Both the position numbers and the translations under genes were made by a program. The notes under the pieces were generated by a model that ran no database searches, was not told where the DNA came from, and was given only the letters and a program-made list of their open reading frames with translations. Below, piece after piece: positions 10,105 to 22,466 of a stretch of 64,000 nucleotides of DNA; position 1 is the stretch's first letter, and each line of letters begins with the position of its first letter. Source of the DNA: Amylostereum areolatum (taxonomy: Eukaryota; Basidiomycota; Agaricomycetes; Russulales; Stereaceae); the NCBI GenBank assembly GCA_012932865.1, contig SAXG01000021.1, positions 124,001-188,000 on the forward strand, given 5' to 3'.

Positions 10105-10715
10105 ATGAACGCCTCGAATGGCTTTTCCACCCCCCAACTTCAGCAACAGCAGTTCCCTCCCAACATCACCCCCGCCATGCTGGCACAGTCTCAAGCCCAA
10201 CACTCCAACGCCTTCCCCCAGAACGCCGGCTTCAACCCCCAGATGTTCCAGCAGTCCTCCTCCAACCCCCTCCTCGCCATGGGAATGGGCTCCATGCCCA
10301 TGAACGGCCGCCCCATCCAAATGCAACAACATTCCCCTCAGGCCAACATGGGCATCAACCCTGCTTCCCTCGCCATGAGCATGGGCGGAAACCCATCCGC
10401 TAACCTCGGCATCGGTCTCGGCTCAGGCAGCGGCATGAACATGGCTGCAAACAACATGAACATGTCCGCAAACGGCGGCATGAACATGTCCGCAAACGGC
10501 ACCAGCGGAGGCGTCAACTTCAACGCGATGGGTCTCACCCCCGCTCAGTTGGCCCATCTCCAAAGTCTCAGCCCCCAGCAACTGCACCAGCTCGCGCAGG
10601 CCAAGATGGCGGTAGGTCATCGCCTTCTCACCCCGACTCCTCCGCCTAATCCAGGTTTAGGAACAGCAGCAACGGGAACGCGCTCAAATCCAGCAGAACC
10701 AAACCTTCAATGCCA

Positions 10716-10758
<43 letters not shown>

Positions 10759-13700
10759 CATGGGCGGAAACTCCCTCCAGCAGCCGCAGCGTCGCGAACA
10801 AGGTCTGCAGAACGTGCTCGCGCAACAGCAAGCACAAGTCTCCGCCGGTTCCTACTTTGACCAAGGCCGTCCGTCTTCCACCTCATCCGCGCACTCCTTT
10901 CACAGTCAACCGCAACAAATTCCCCAACAGCTTCACCACTCCAATTCGAATTCAAACCTCGCACAGAGTTTTAACCCGTCGCAGAGTCAAAACGCCTCCT
11001 TTCCGTTTCCTCAGCAGCAACAGCAGCAGTCCATGATGCCCCCGCCCCCTCCTCGTCCCCCATCCGCACGTCCGGGCACAAGCCATTCGCAGCGCTCCAC
11101 TTCCGCTGCCGGTCATCATCCACAGTCCCCGTCCTTGAGTAGTTCGGTAATGGGCATGGCTATGGGCATGGGCGGATCAGGCGGCTTGAACATGGGCATT
11201 CAACGTCCGCCCAGTCGTCAGCATCCCTCCGCAGGAGGGTACGCACCCAGTCCAGGTCCTCATCCCGGTGCTGCCCCGTCTACTCCCAATGGCACCAGAC
11301 GCCCTTTGTCCGCTGGTTTTATACCTCCGACCCCCATCCAGTCAGCTCAAGGCATCCCTCAACGCCAACCCTCTCAACCTCCCCAGCCTCAAAATTCACC
11401 CTTCCCGATTCCAGGCTCCCCGAGAAGGCGCAAGTCAACCGGCGGGAGCATAGGCTCGGTTGATTTCCCCCTCGGGAACACGAGCATGGGTCCGGGCGGC
11501 GCACCTGGAATGGGGGGTATGGCGTCCATGCCGATGACCGTCAATATAGGTCAAGGAGGGCTCATGTCCGGCGGGAGCGGCAACGCGAACATGCTCCCCG
11601 GCTCTGGCGGAGGATTGATGGGTCCACCCCACGTCGTCCCTTCTCGCGGTCCTTCCCAAACGCCAGGCCCCGACATGAGCATGGGCATGGGCGGCATGAC
11701 CCCGGGAGGAGACGCTCGTATGCGCCAAGGTCAAGGCCAGAACATGAACATGGGCATGGGCATGTACGAGCAGGCCATCAGCCCGGTGCAGCCCAAACTG
11801 AACCCGGCGGCGGCGATGGCTGCCATGCGTGAGCGGGAAATGCACTTACAGGCAATGGGCGGTCTCGGTGGTATTCCGAATGCCGCGGACCCCATGGCGA
11901 TGTCGGGCGTTGGGGGCGGCATGCCTTTGAATGTCGGAATGGCGGGTGTCGATGGGCCTGTCAGTGCACCCCCCTCGGCCGTGGCCCCGCGCCTCCCCAA
12001 TAACGCGATCCCCCCTTCTCTTCCCCCTCCCGCGTCTGCTCCGCCCGTCGCACCCTCTGCAAGCGCATCTACCTCCGCGTCACTGCCTGTACCGGTGAAG
12101 CGACCCCACAGCGGAAGCACAGACCTGAAAGAAGCCACCACGCGCATCACGTACGTTGGGCCTGACGACATCACGCCGCTGACGGACGAGGAAATGGCGG
12201 ACGTGAATGCTTGGAGGGCGCGCGACAAGGCGTACGATGCCATGTTTCGTGGCATGCACGCGCGCATGGACCAGGAGCGCGCGGCGATTGGTCCCAAGGC
12301 GGCCGGGTGGTGGGAGGAGGCGGACCCGACGAAGCCTCGCGCGCGGTTCTCCATCACGTACCCGGGCCATCGCGTAAGGGAAAATAAGAAGAAGGGGAGG
12401 AGGGAGGGGTTCAAGCTGTGAGCGTCCTTTTTCCCCTCCGATGTATATCGGTCGCTTATTTGTCTGTGTGTCTGTCCAGCCCTCGGACGCGTAAGCACGA
12501 GCAACCGGAAGATCCGGAGGTGTTGGTGCCCATTCGCCTGGAGTTCGAAGTGGACCACAACAGGATGAGGGACACCTTCGTATGGAATCTGAATGGTACG
12601 TTTTTGTGTGCTGTCCAGCTCGGGTTCAGGCCTGACGTCGTGTCCGTGTGCCTAGACGCGGTCGTCACTCCAGAGATCTTCGCACAGTCGATCGTGGACG
12701 ACTACGCCCTCACGCCCAGTTACGTCAACGTCATCGCCAAGGCCATCCAGGACCAGCTCAGCGACTACAAAGCGCACAGTATGGACGACGTACATCAAGA
12801 GCCCATGCAGGGCAAGCTTGAGGGCGAGGAGAAGCAGTGGTGGGAGGGCTGGCGGAAGCGGCTGTGGGTGGACGGCTCCCGTCGGCGTAAACGCAGACGA
12901 CTCGCGGTGGAGTCTGACGCAGAGACGGACGTGTCGATGATGCCGTTCGGCGTGAACGATGTCGAGGTGAACGACGACGACGCGCCGGAGGAGATGCGTA
13001 TCTTGATCAAGGTGGGGGGTATTTATTCGCGTCTCGGAGCGAGGTGGCTGACCGCGTTCCCTCGTGTCAGCTGGACATCACGGTGGGATCGATGAAGCTC
13101 GATGACCAGTTCGAGTGGGACATGGAGAATCCGGGCGCCTCTCCGGAGCAGTTTGCGGAGATATATGCGAGGGATCTGGGGCTCGGGGGCGAGTTCAAGT
13201 GAGCGTCCATCGTTTAGCTCTTAATCTCACGCGGAGGCTAACCGGATCCTGTAGGACCGCGATCGCGCATTGCATCCGCGAGCAGGTGCAGACGTACCAG
13301 AAGTCGCTCTTCCTCGTCGGCCACCCCTCGGACGGGACAATGGTGCAGGACGACGACCTCCGGATGTCCTTCCTGCCCTCGCTCTCCTCGGCCGCGCGCT
13401 CGATGGACCAAGTGCAGTCCTTCACGCCGATCCTCAACTACCTCAGCGACAGCGAGCTCGAGCGCAACGAGAAGGAACGCGAGAAGGAGCTCGCCCGGCG
13501 CAAGAAGCGCAACACCCGCGGACGGCGGGGCGTCGCGCTCCCCGATCGCGAACCCACCAAGACCTGCCGGACGCCTGCGATCGGGTTCCCCGAGGCCGAC
13601 CCTGCCGTGTTGGCCCTCGCGCAGGCGGCGGCCGCGCCTGCTGGCCGTCGCGCGGCTGCGGCCGGCCGCTTCTCTCACCATCGCGAACATGGTGGCGTCG

Positions 13701-15144
13701 GAGAATGGCACGGCCGTCATCGCGCCCAGCGCGCCCGTGGCGACGCCGTCCGCGGCGTCGGCTCCCAAGGAGAAGAAGCCCAAGGGCCTGTTCAAGGCCC
13801 CGCCCGTGCCCCCGTCCGTTCTCCATGCGCGAGCGCGCGTCACCGCCCCGACACCGTCGACGGCTGTCGACGCATCGACGCTCCCGCCGCCCCTGGAAAA
13901 CGACCCGCCGTTGCCGATGGCGGCGACGCCGCCCGACAGCCGCGCGATGCGGACGATATCCGCCAAACGCGCGAAGGAGCTGGAAAGGGAGGCCAAGGAG
14001 AAGGAGTTTGTGGACGGACAGCACGCGAACATGATTAACGGGGTGTGGCACTGCTCCAACTGCGGTTGTCCGGAAGATATCGCGATCGGGAGGCGCAAGG
14101 GTCCGCTGGGCGATAAGAGCCAGTGCGGCACCTGCGGTACGTCTTTCTTTGCCCTTTCCGAGGGTGTTTTATGTCGTACGTGTGTGGGCGATGCTGACCG
14201 CGGTACGATGCAGGCAAGTTCTGGCACAGACATCGTCGACCACGGCCGGTGGAATACAACTCGGATCCGCAGTTCCATCTCAAGCAGCGGGCCGACGCCG
14301 ACAAGTCGAAAAGCTCCTCGAAGCGGAAGCGCGGGGGGCAGGCCGTCGACGAGGCCTCGACGCCCGCGCCGATCCCCGAACCGGAGACGCCGTCCAAGCG
14401 GTCCGATGTCGAGACGACGAGGGCGCCGGCGTCGAGACGCGCCGGCGGCGAAGAAAGGGCGATCTCCCCCGTCTCGAGCAGCTCGAGCGCGTCCGAGCCG
14501 CCGCTGGCGCAGAAGATCAAGCTGAACGGCGCGAGCGCGAGCCGGGCGACGTCGACCGTGCCCCCGCCCCCGCCCCCGCCCCCGCCACAAGAAACCACGG
14601 TCTTGAATGGGAATGGGAATGGGGAGGATGTTGGGATGGACTCTGGGCCGAGGATGATGACGGAGGATGGGCAGGGTACCGATGTACGCTGACTTTTTCT
14701 TTTGTTTATACGGGCTGGGCTTTGTTGGGGGACGAAGGTGTGCTGATGATAGGTTTCGGTTTGTTTTTTTGTGGAATGTGCAGGATCTGCCGCCGGATTG
14801 GCTTGTCGAGAGCACCGCGGCTGCTCAGCGCGATCACCCGGACGATCGATTCGAGATCATCGCGCGGGACGGGCCCACGGGGATGCGCGAGTGGAGGATA
14901 AAGTGTGTGGACTGTCCCGGCAAGGTTGGTTTTCGGTCGCTCTGCGGTTCGTTGTCGTTCCTGAGGCGCTGACGCGGGGTTCGTTCGTTGGCGCGTCGTG
15001 TAGCTGTATAAGCCGAACTTGAAGACGGGCGAGCTCGGGCTGTCGAATTTCGTCGTGCACCTGCTCAATCGGTTGCATCGCAACAGGGTCAACGCCCGGG
15101 TGACCGCGAGCGGGGGGATACCCGCCAACCAATCGTTCCAGTGA
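10105..15144 (+). CDS. SNF5: SNF5/SMARCB1-type SWI/SNF subunit with C-terminal GATA finger
   Basis: Core subunit of a SWI/SNF-class nucleosome remodeller, nuclear. Nine exons: 10105-10611, 10661-12417, 12480-12595, 12656-13011, 13071-13198, 13255-14136, 14214-14683, 14784-14924 and 15004-15144. The N-terminus is Gln/Met/Gly/Pro-rich with a 13-Gln run. The two SNF5 repeats read V-P-I-R-L-E-F-E-V...F-V-W-N-L-N...T-P-E-I-F and I-L-I-K-L-D-I-T-V-G...Q-F-E-W-D-M...G-L-G-G-E-F-K-T-A-I-A. The C-terminal part has a GATA-type finger, C-S-N-C-G then C-G-T-C-G-K-F-W with 20 residues between the Cys pairs. The last exons encode a conserved-looking tail (W-R-I-K-C-V-D-C-P-G-K). Within exon 6 the frame shifts once near 13661-13669 (one extra base) between A-L-A-Q-A-A-A-A-P and A-S-L-T-I-A-N-M-V-A-S-E-N-G. 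Confidence 0.93.
10718..10756 (+). repeat. CAG trinucleotide repeat (13 units) encoding polyglutamine
   Basis: Thirteen perfect CAG codons inside SNF5 exon 2, flanked by other Gln-rich sequence. It is likely length-polymorphic between strains. Confidence 0.95.
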
Positions 15145-15723
15145 GGTTGTTTTGGTGGACCTCGTTGATACCTTTGTTACATTTCTGGTTGGATGATCTC
15201 TCTCTCTCTATTTCTCTCTCTCTCTCTCTCGCTGCTCGCGACTGTCGCTGTTATTGCTTTCTTCATTTATTTTTTATACTCTCCGTCCTCTGTCCCTGTC
15301 TCACCGTTTCTCCTTTTATAACAACGCTTCGTACTCTCTCCTTATGTCTCTGATCTGCCTCGTCTCCTTTGTCTGTTGTCACCCTTTAGGCTGTGCATAC
15401 GGGTCCAGGTTGTCGCTATCCGCTGGGTAGGATTGGGAGGACTGTGCATCGCAGAAAAAATGTGATTTGTATATTTTACTTCTGTTCCCCTGGACGATCG
15501 GAGCATACAAGTAGTGCAAGAATGGGAGATGCGAATCGTGCGAAGGTTTGGAATACAGCAAAAAATCTAGCAAGAGGGTTATACTCAGAACGACTGTCTT
15601 CTAAGTAAGGTCAGCCACGGAGACTAGCAAGAGGGTGAGAAAGTATTCCACATTAGGAGGGCCATAACTGGTTCAAGTTGAGTCTCGAGGCCCGGGCGAC
15701 ATGGTAGCACCAAGTGGCTAGTA
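15145..15723. other. 3' region of SNF5 and spacer to the helicase gene
   Basis: Contains a CT microsatellite at 15197-15230 and otherwise pyrimidine-rich 3' UTR-like sequence. SNF5 (plus) and the helicase (minus) converge here. No gene was recognised. Confidence 0.5.
15197..15230 (+). repeat. CT dinucleotide microsatellite (interrupted)
   Basis: Two runs of alternating T and C separated by ctattt, about 50 bases past the SNF5 stop codon, probably in its 3' UTR. Confidence 0.9.
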
Positions 15724-18680
15724 CTAGCGGTAACAGTCCCCTGTGAGATGCTCCGGCCAGCTTATCCACGCTCGCTTCCCACACGCCTTCGCTAGCTTGA
15801 CCGTGAGCGCCGCGCTCTTGTCACGGCCCTCGCCCTGCACGAACGACTTGCTGGTGCATATGACGAGGCTCTTCTTGCAGCGGGAGAGCATGACGTTCGA
15901 TCGGCGCTCGTCGCGAGCGAACCCGAGCTTATCGCCGGAGCGCACGAGGCAGAGGATGATGTGGTCTTCTTCGTTGCCTGCGCCGCGTGGTCAAAAGCCC
16001 GAGGTCAGCGATTCGGTTCATGGGAAGGGGTGAGTGTGTGTGTGTGGGGGGGGAGCTGAGGAGATGGGGAGAATGAGGAGATGAGGAGAAACCAACCTTG
16101 GAAGGAGTCCACGTTGAAGCAGCGGTCCTCCCAGGGCAGGCCAGATGCCTTGAGCTTCTGCTCGAGCATCCCGCGTTGGGCGTCAGTACGGGCTTATGAT
16201 GCGGTACGATTTTCCCTTTTCGTGGTATTTCCTCGCGATGCGGATCGCCGCGTCGGCTTCATGCGAATTCTGCGGGCGAGGTTTAAACAAGTCTTGTGAG
16301 GTTGAACCGAGGAGGAAGTATGACGTACCGTCCAACTTCCGCCTTGTGACTGACATTCGGCACTTTTGATCACGTCGACGAAACGGCAGGCTTTCCACGA
16401 TGTGATCTTGTGCTGCGTCTCGAGGAACCCGTTGTAGACGTGTTGCGAGATGAAGTTGCCGATGATGACAGGCATGCGGTCTACGACGACCTCGTAAGTC
16501 ACGGCCGGAAGAGGATATAGAGAGAGGCTACACTGAGTGTCGAGGAATATGGCGTCCTCCCGTAGAGAAGGTATCTCGAACACACTTCGTAGGGTTGGGA
16601 TCTCGTCTTGTTTGAATGGCGGTACTGCAGGAGATAACAGGTCGGCCTTGGTTCAGTTTCATTCTTCAGAACAACTTTGGGGCACTTACGCTGTTTGTCA
16701 TCCCCGATGAACACCAACTTCGCCAAGGTCTGCTTGAAGTTATGGATGAGCGGGATGTAGTCGCCTATCTGGATTTGGCTCGCCTTCGTCCACGATGACG
16801 GTCTCCACGGGTACCGCTCGCGTGAATGGCCAGATGGCGCTGTTCGAGAGCATGCTCACAGTACAGAGGATCACACGAGCTCCTTTGAGCAGCCGCTCAG
16901 CACCAATGAGAGTTTTGGGAAATTCGTCCGAGCGAATAACATTGCCTTCGATTTTCTCGTAAAGATGCTCATGCCTGGCCAAAGGATCGTCAATAGCGTC
17001 ATGGAGTAGAAGAGATACGAACGAACCAGTCGAAGTCGAAACTCCTCCGACACCAAAAGACGAAAGTCAAGGAAGTCTACGCGGAAAAGCTTTTCCGCGA
17101 TATTTTTCACCGCGACATTTGAATTGGCCACCAACCACACGCTGCGTCCTGAACCCTGGTATACGATTGTGCATACAGACGCCGCGATAACCGTCGTCTT
17201 CCCCGTTCCTGGTGGCCCATGTATCACAGACAACCGATGCATGTCTGCATTGGAAAGGATCCTTCGCACAGCTCGCTCTTGTGAACCATTTAGCGCAGCT
17301 CGCTCTTGTGAACCATTCAGCGGGTTCGGGGGGAAGCAGTGAATGACTGGAGACGGAGACGGAATACTGGCGGTGGAGTTCCAGGGACCCAACAATGAGA
17401 GCCATATCGCCTTGAAAAACGGATTTTTGTCAAGGATAGAAGGGGTGTAGAAGGCATCCCAGACAATGCGTTCGCGGGAACTTTCGGAATTAGTGTATGC
17501 CTCCTTGCCTATGGTAGTTACCGAATGAATGGACGATCCGTGCATCGGGCTTGGACCTTTCAGTTGTATATCAGCCGATCGGCCTTTCACCCGTGCTGCA
17601 TGACCTTCGTGGCGAGATGATCCACCATTCTTCGTTTCTATTTGGACCACGATGTACTAGTTCGGGATGAGTCGATGTCATGACTGAGCAGGACACGTAC
17701 TGCACCTGGCCGGTCGATCGTCGGGGGCGCGTCTTGAACCTCTCTGCTTGTACCAATATATTCCCCTTCTTATGCTTGTACTCAGGCCTTGACGTCGTTC
17801 TTGGTCATAGATGGTTTTACAGCATATAGCCGATCAGCATCGCGTACGAGCTTGGATAGTTCTTCCAGCACCTACGGCGTCGATTAAAAAGGTTCTAGGT
17901 GAAACCTCGCGCTAGGTGCTAACTGACCTCTTTGCCATAGAGGAAGGCGTTGACAATAGGTGCTCTTGCCAGTAGTACCCTATCTACTTGAAGAACAGCT
18001 TGACAAGTGACCCATGCTCGAAGTGCAGTATGCGTGATGGATGTGTCACGATTCTTCATGTCGCCTCCAGTGTAGTTTTCATCCTGAAATATAGGACCGC
18101 ACGGATTTCTGGTAAAGGTTCTGCTCGCCTAGGGTCGAATTGAGAAACGCCACCGGGTAGAAGTCCTTCTTGGTCCACAGAGAGAACACGTCGAGTATTC
18201 TTGTACCACATAAATTTAGATCAAGATGAAGGGAGGATACGAGTCGGTCTGCGCGGAATGTCGCCTTTGTAATGGTAGCTCGGGAAAATATAGTAATCTC
18301 TAAGGGCCTTTCGACCTTTGCTCTTGCTTTTCTTGGTGGCGGAATGGGATCCCGGTGAGAAACGCACGTGAAGAACCTGCGTGGGGGTAGCGAAGGCAAG
18401 GGCAGCAAGTCGACACTGAGATCCGAAGGCAGGAGCCACACCGACAACGTCGTTCTGAGCGGTTTCGAGGAACTTTGCCAAGGCGGCTGCGGTTAGCTCG
18501 TTTTCGTGGATGTTGAGAACGTCTATGTCCGGGAGCGGCCTTCTTGAAAACTGGTTGAGAGAGATGCATATATTGTTCGGCCATGGCGACAGTTGTAACA
18601 GGAACAGAACGAGGCGGGATGGCAGGCGAGGGCTGTAGAGGACCGTGACTAGGTCTGAGCGGCGAAGCAGTCCCTATAAG
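15724..18680 (-). CDS. Upf1-like superfamily 1 helicase with exonuclease-like N-terminal region
   Basis: ATP-dependent nucleic-acid helicase of the Upf1/NAM7 group. Motifs in order on the minus strand: Q motif L-N-G-S-Q-E-R-A (duplicated), Walker A G-P-P-G-T-G-K-T (about 17195-17222), Ia V-A-N-S-N-V-A-V, II D-E-A-S, III G-D-D-K-Q, Y-R-M-P, V V-D-S-F-Q-G-N-E-E-D-H-I-I, and VI R-R-S-N-V-M-L-S-R-C-K-K. The C-terminal stop is at 15724. Upstream exons encode L-A-K-F-L-E-T-A-Q-N-D-V-V-G-V and V-L-E-E-L-S-K-L-V-R-D-A-D-R-L, resembling an RNase H-fold 3'-5' exonuclease-like module. That assignment is weak. Frame breaks curable by one base fewer lie at about 16784-16788 (inside D-E-A-S) and 18293-18300. 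The start codon is not resolved. Confidence 0.75.
17267..17320 (-). repeat. Perfectly placed 27-bp tandem duplication in helicase Q motif
   Basis: Two adjacent 27-bp copies (17267-17293 and 17294-17320) differ at two bases and encode L-N-G-S-Q-E-R-A-A followed by L-N-G-S-Q-E-R-A-V. The family normally has one such element before Walker A. Confidence 0.85.
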
Positions 18681-19204
18681 GCCTTCAGGTAGATTTCGCA
18701 CGAGTAGTGTCCTTGGAAAAAAATGACTGCTTGTACTGATCCGCACAGTCCTACGCCGTGATGGACGGGGTGACCAAAAAAAGGAAGCAAAATTTCGGGA
18801 AGCACTATCATAGGCTCGAGAATGCATGTTGCGACAGCTCTTTGAAGCGGGTTGCTAGGTTGCTAGGTTGCGTTGTTCGGGAGTCAGAGGGATATAGTGA
18901 AAGGCGATTCAATGGACAGTGGAAAGGGAGGGAGACAGAAGTTGGAAAAGCAGAGTGGCGCGCACGCGCCCCGGCCAGCTCCGTCAATCTGGACCAACAC
19001 TGACTGTGCCTGACAGGACTTATCCAAGACGCAACACTGACTCTATACGATCTCACTTGGTCGTCCTTCCAACTGTATACATCGACGGCGAGCACTTTAT
19101 CTTACAGGTCTTGGACCACGGTGTGACAGCAACCTAAACGACTGGCGTAAACAGCCACAAATCTATTCCGACCCTTGGGCGAGACCAGGTAGGTAAAGGT
19201 TGGT
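18681..19204. other. Spacer between helicase and QCR8
   Basis: Probably holds the helicase promoter and the QCR8 3' UTR. No open frame here has recognisable motifs. Confidence 0.45.
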
Positions 19205-19753
19205 CTAGTGGCCAGCACCTGCGAGATGTCCAGCCTTGCTGTTCTGCCACGCGTCGCGCTTCTTCGCATATGCATACGTTGAATAGCCTGGATAGACAGA
19301 ACATATGAGTGAACGGAAGGTGTGACGTTGTTTAGTGGAAAGCGCACCAATGGCGAAAGGGATAGCCCAGTAGATAAACTGGCTGGAGAGGCGGCGGTAA
19401 CCGTTAAACAGGTATGAGCGGAATAAGTGCGCGGTGGGGTTTTGGCGGAATGGCGACACGGCTGCACGGGGTGGCGAACGGGAGAGAGAGTGGGTTAGAC
19501 GACAAACGGCAAGTCGGACAGCACGAGCACGAACAATATTGAGTGATGCCACGCTGCTTTTGAAGGTTGTGGTAGTCACCCCACCAGACATTCTGCAAAA
19601 GTGATCAGCGAGAAGGCGTGGAGAAGATACAGAGAGTACGCACTCCTGCCTTAGCTACACAGCGGTAGAACGAGCAGTGAGTCTAGGAAAAGACGAGAAA
19701 GAGCGCGACGTACGTCCAGGCATCTCGCTCATGCGGGCGGAGGAAGGCTTCAT
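19205..19753 (-). CDS. QCR8: Cytochrome b-c1 complex subunit 8 (ubiquinol-cytochrome c reductase QCR8)
   Basis: Small membrane subunit of respiratory complex III in the mitochondrial inner membrane. Five exons: 19714-19753, 19644-19654, 19535-19592, 19348-19461 and 19205-19287, totalling 306 nt and 101 residues. It starts M-K-P-S-S-A-R-M-S-E-M-P-G, followed by W-W-G-D, Q-K-Q-R-G-I-T-Q-Y, S-V-S-P-F-R-Q-N-P, L-F-N-G-Y-R-R-L and a single membrane helix. Then comes Y-A-K-K-R-D-A-W-Q-N-S-K-A-G-H. Order and length fit QCR8. Exon 2 is only 11 nt and is required to hold the frame between exons 1 and 3. The gene is divergent from the DUF1308 gene (223 bp apart). No frame errors. Confidence 0.92.
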
Positions 19754-19976
19754 GTTGACTACGAGGAATAGACGGACAGAACGGAGAAGAAATGTGTGGA
19801 GGTGGAGGAGTTTGTGAGCGAGCTCGGCCTATTGGCGGACGTTTCCGGAGCTGCCGTTCGGTTTGCGGGATTTCCCGAGACCGATTCAAGCCAGCTTGGT
19901 ACTGATTATCTTACCTCTGACATATATCTCCAGCTTTCTTCTCGACTCATTTTCCAGTGTCTTCTCAGTTCCTACG

Positions 19977-21934
19977 ATGTCAGATCCCAATGTTCATCCA
20001 GAACTTCAAAAACAACTTGCAGATATGGGCCGAGTACATGCGTCTATCGTAGCTTACCGCTCCCCGCAGCCACCCATCCTCGACTCTTCTCTCGATCTTA
20101 ATCCCTCTCGCCCTTCAGACAATATTCCAGGGATACGTCCTTTTCTAGACTCAGTCTTCCGCGACAAGGAGGTGATTCAAAAGGTAATTGCTCTTTCTTA
20201 TGCGACTACGAACCCAAGCTAATCGGTGTTCTCCATCATATCTTCAGTAGTTTTTGGCGGAGCCCCACGTCGCTGAGCTCCCTCCGCCGTCTACAAACGC
20301 GCCGTATCTGATCTCTGTCTGGAAAGAAGTCCTATCCGCACGGCTTCCCGTCGTGGCCATCGGCAAGTCTTTCCGTGAGGGCAAACAGCGACCCAAGGTA
20401 AAAGTAATCGGGAACGGCCACAATGATAAGTCAACAGCCGTCAAAGTCGATGTCGTTGCCGACAATGGTCGATCTTGGATCCGGGTGAATACGTATGTGC
20501 ACGCCCATCTAACTCGTTGAATTAGTCTGAACCAGCTCTTTAGGACCAAGAATTCCCGTCTACTCGCCGAGCTTCGCGAAATCGATTCTTACATGACCGA
20601 CTCGGATTCGGACTCTGATACATCCGCTGCCCTCCCGAGCCTGGCCCAGACCACCTTCGACAATTCTATTCTGCTGTCAGGACGCGCTTTGCTCGCCGCC
20701 GCACAGGCCAATCCCGTGTCAACTGCCCACGGCCCACGCCCTCCTACCGTGACCATCCGCTTCACGAGACTCGACCCCACCGCCGGAGACGACTTGCGTG
20801 TCGCATTAACTCTCGACATGGTCCGCGACATGGGAATCATTGTCGAACTTGGAGACCGAGGCGACGAAATCCTTTCTGGAGAAGTTGCTGTTCAATCTGA
20901 GGCCAGCGAGAGTCCCCGTCTTGCCTACTTTACATATCAACCTCGACCTTTCCATTCTCATCGCGTTGGTCTCGGACTTAACCCATGCATCTTTGCCCTC
21001 CACCCTAGACGAGGCGGACGCGCGTTTCGTGCCCTCAGCTGCCTATGTGGAATGGAAGCGCGCTCGGCTACGAGCCAGGCGGAACCCCGACGAAAGTGCC
21101 GCTGACGGTGAAAACTGACGACGACGACGACGACGACAACGAGGGAAGTCTCGATGTGGGGAAGCACTCGCGAGCGCTTGCTGAACAATTACAGCAAGAG
21201 ATGCGGAAAGGACTGTTGCAGGAGATGTACGATCGACTTACAAGTACTGCAAGCCTTTCTACCTCCACCTCGTCGTTGGACTCGTCAGATACAGAGTTCT
21301 GGACAACACCGGAAGCGCGTGACCGCTGCCTTCGCATTATCTCCAAGATCGGGGGACCCAACGAACAAAGACGGGCATCGGCGCTTTTCAATGCAGATTC
21401 TACGTCGCTAGAGAATTGTCAACGCGAATACTGGCGAGACTCACGATACCCCGCACTCTTCTTGCCCCTCCTCCCCATGCGCATATTCCTCTTCTCATAT
21501 ACCATCGGAGACCTCAATATCGCGTTCTCACTTCTCTGCCGCACTTGAGACGACCTGTCGCTCGCTTTTGTCCATGGACTCTACATCTGTGGCCCCGTCC
21601 ACCACAACGGTAGCCCCAGCCTCGATAGATGGACAAGACACCGGTATAGCACAAGACGAGATCGGCCGTGCGGCCGCTGACGCAAGCAAACCCGAAGTTG
21701 ACGGCACATACAGTGCAGAGCCTGCTCTGGGGCGCTGCGACCTCGCGCACGACACTCACCGCCAATCGAGGTAGCGTCAAAGCGCTACTGCGGGAGATGC
21801 GAACCCGGGGTGCAGATACGACGGCGGGCAGCGAGAAATCGGGCGATGCGAAGGGTGATTGCAAAAACATGGAGGCAGCTGCGATATGGGTTGTAGATCC
21901 AAGGAGTCTGGCAGAGGGCATGCGTTCGATATGA
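19977..21934 (+). CDS. DUF1308 / UPF0415-type protein (C7orf25-like)
   Basis: Conserved eukaryotic protein of unknown function with a PIN-like C-terminal part. It starts M-S-D-P-N-V-H-P-E-L-Q. The next exons give P-Y-L-I-S-V-W-K-E-V and P-K-V-K-V-I-G-N-G...V-D-V-V-A-D-N-G-R-S-W-I-R-V-N-T. Family hallmarks follow: H-I-N-L-D-L-S-I-L-I-A-L-V-S-D-L-T-H, then near the end T-V-Q-S-L-L-W-G-A...T-L-T-A-N-R-G-S-V-K-A-L-L-R-E-M and A-A-I-W-V-V-D-P-R-S-L-A-E. An Asp run sits at about 21117-21137. The frame moves forward by one base near 20866-20872 and 21108-21115, and changes again between 21430 and 21670. As written, the gene does not give one continuous protein; whether the cause is sequencing or decay cannot be told from the sequence alone. 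Confidence 0.8.
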
Positions 21935-22466
21935 CTTAGTATCGACTCTTGTGGCGGACAGGTCGTAGGAGCGCTCAGTATCACTCTGTTACGATTATAT
22001 TTTGTTCTTCATGCCCGTTGTGCCTTGGTTGTGTTCGCCGACTGCTCGTTGACGTTGATCGCTGAACGTTGAATCGCGCTGAACAGGTTATAGCGGGAGC
22101 CGTCGCCAGTCAATCTCTCTATGCACTCAAAGGCGGCGGTCATGTATTGCTTTCTCGTTCGATGTTCATGAACACCGGAAAGAGATCTTTCCAGTTCAAA
22201 GCCACAATACAGTGCATGGATATGATTTCAATTCCCTTGATTCTTCTGTTACAACAATTGACCGTACAACTACTCCAACTCAACTTGATAGTTGGCAGTG
22301 CCGCTCCCGACGATAAACGGCGAAGCGACCGTGCACTTGAGCGGAGCCATAGTGAAGGTGATCGAAGCGGTGGCGCATAGCGCGCGGGTTGGTTTTGGGC
22401 AAGCCCCCACCGGTGGAAAAGATTCGATCACCCCACCAAGCAAGGCTCAGCAGTTTTGGTGCCAAT
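21935..22466. other. Spacer between DUF1308 gene and eL41
   Basis: The two genes converge here. This is likely 3' UTR sequence for both; no further gene was seen. Confidence 0.45.

Noticed and set aside
9643..10332. Long minus-strand Gly/Arg/Glu-rich frames at 9.6-10.3 kb
   Set aside because: They are shadows of the pyrimidine-rich SNF5 upstream tract, with no splice structure or motif.
13238..14815. 525-codon minus-strand open frame overlapping SNF5
   Set aside because: GC-rich antisense shadow: the plus strand encodes the SNF5 repeats and zinc finger in the same place.
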